This document shows, one piece after another, positions 62,813 through 64,000 of a DNA stretch of 64,000 nucleotides. Source of the stretch: Sipunculus nudus. Taxonomy: Eukaryota > Annelida > Sipuncula > Golfingiida > Sipunculidae. Both the position numbers and the translations under genes were made by a program. The number at the start of each line of letters is the position of its first letter. Within the stretch, counting starts at the first letter, position 1. The notes beneath the pieces are model-generated. The model saw only the letters and a list, made by a program, of their open reading frames with translations. It was not told the origin of the DNA and ran no database searches. Where the stretch lies: positions 4,053,318-4,117,317 of the forward strand of contig CM049314.1 of NCBI GenBank assembly GCA_026874595.1, read 5' to 3'.

Positions 62813-63518
62813 AGGTCATGGTTTTTAACCTTTTTTTAAATATATGAACGGATTATGCGATATTTTGTTAACTGTTCGATCAAAGCCAAAGGAAACATTA
62901 ATTGATTTTAGGAAATCTAAATTATCATAAAATGCTTTTAATCAAACGGGTGTATGGCATTATGACACACGTATATATGTTTGTCCTGTCAAGGGGACAG
63001 AGCCATTCTTTGGTATAGGGGCCGGCTTTGTTAGATGAGTCTCCGGCCTCTTCACCAAGATTTCCTGTGTAGTTGTGTAGTTTTATTAGCAATTTTTCTG
63101 GGTCTTTGACAACCTTTATGGTTATATATAAAGTCAAATTGTTCCGCCTGGTTTTGCACAGTTTTCGTTTTACCTATTCACTCCAGAAAATTACTATTTT
63201 TCCGGAGATATATTTGCTTACTTTGCCGGTGCAGCTATGAGTACATATTTTCATTAATAGACCATCGTACCGAATACGAGATCAGGGTTTTAGAAAATAT
63301 GATAATATACTGCAACAGTTAAATTTCCTCGATATAAGTTGTATTTTAAATACAGGTTAAATGTTATATTAGAAAACAGCTTTATTCTATCGACGCCTCA
63401 GTTGTTATAAAAACAGTCTATACATCAAAATCACAAGCTTCAATGACAATAAATAATATGACGAATTTTTAACACGGTGACTTCCTTATTCAAATGACAA
63501 ATCTTCAAATAAAACCAG

Positions 63519-63519
<1 letters not shown>
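62813..63519. other. No gene recognised
   Basis: Non-coding; nothing structured was noticed. Confidence 0.4.

Positions 63520-63575
<56 letters not shown>
63520..63575. repeat. (TA)n microsatellite
   Basis: About 55 bp of AT dinucleotide. Confidence 0.97.
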
Positions 63576-63577
<2 letters not shown>

Positions 63578-63814
63578 GCTATAGTGATACAAAAGATGCA
63601 CTTAAATTCTCAGGTAAAACATAACAGTCATGACATGATGAACTTAAGAAAGTTCTTTTTAAATTATGAGAAACAAGAGAGAGTCCATTAAGATGTCAAG
63701 GCAGTACTTGAGGAATCTAAAATGAAAAAGGCAAGATAGACAGCAAAGCTTTAAAGATTTCTGTAAAATCCTTGCTAGTTAAGTGTTGGGGAGAAGTGAG
63801 TGTTGCAAACTAGG

Positions 63815-63880
63815 CCAGTCCTGTCTACACAGCCTTTCACGGTTAGTTTCCATCCCCGGGAGGCATGGGTTCATTCCCGT
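63815..63880 (+). repeat. Possible tRNA-derived SINE fragment
   Basis: GGCATGGGTTCATTCCCGTTCTCG is B-box-like, and ACAGCCTTTCACGGTTAG upstream could be an A-box remnant. No cloverleaf. Followed by a short (GT)n. Confidence 0.3.
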
Positions 63881-64000
63881 TCTCGCGCGCGTGTGTATGT
63901 GTGTGTTTGTTCACGAGATGATTCGCGCAATCCCATGAAATTTCAGCTTACCTCGAGAAGGGGCCAATGAAGATTAGATCAGATTTTAGTAAGGGTCCGG

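Overview
This 64 kb window is AT-rich, intron-containing, repeat-laden animal DNA. I see no operons, phage genes, CRISPR array or intact tRNA/rRNA gene. Dense (TA)n tracts, AAGGTCAAGGTCA-type repeats, tRNA-derived SINEs, a Ty3/Gypsy relic, L1-Tx1-like LINE relics and a lineage-specific LRR receptor pair fit a marine mollusc, most likely a bivalve. That assignment is inference; no diagnostic gene proves it.

Real protein genes are few, and all lie on the minus strand. (1) At 3289-8231 is a complete five-coding-exon SLC16/monocarboxylate-transporter-like gene. I could reconstruct every splice junction; the product is 429 aa and all four coding introns are phase 1. (2) At 27661-28830 and 37561-38778 are two related single-coding-exon genes for type I membrane proteins: signal peptide, about eight leucine-rich repeats, LRRCT cap, one transmembrane helix and a short tail ending in the shared motif HTVSFMLG. 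Both have a 5'-UTR splice acceptor just before the ATG, which suggests local duplication.

The rest is mostly mobile and repetitive DNA. 9.6-16 kb: tandem 302-bp repeats and a 1.6 kb inverted repeat. 19.8-21.1 kb: a TIR-bounded non-autonomous element with GGATCC-centred palindromes. 23.3-24.3 kb: a broken Gypsy pol relic with protease directly followed by integrase (Gmr1-like order). 25.3 kb: a 36-bp minisatellite. 34.1-35.2 kb: an 18-bp minisatellite open in several frames. 36.5-36.8, 43.6-44.0 and 47.4-47.5 kb: tRNA-derived SINEs. 39.8-41.7 kb: an inverted-repeat-bounded element containing tandem repeats. 44.4-45.6 and 55.4-56.2 kb: L1-Tx1-like LINE relics. 49.2-51.0 kb: a foldback-like element whose arms are arrays of GTGCGCAC units, with a second LINE relic inside. 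59.97 kb: a hammerhead-ribozyme-like motif. 61.6-62.8 kb: a 26-bp minisatellite with higher-order periods. Fifteen (TA)n tracts are scattered throughout.

The observations most worth following are the hammerhead-like motif, the LRR receptor pair with its conserved tail, and the GTGCGCAC foldback element.
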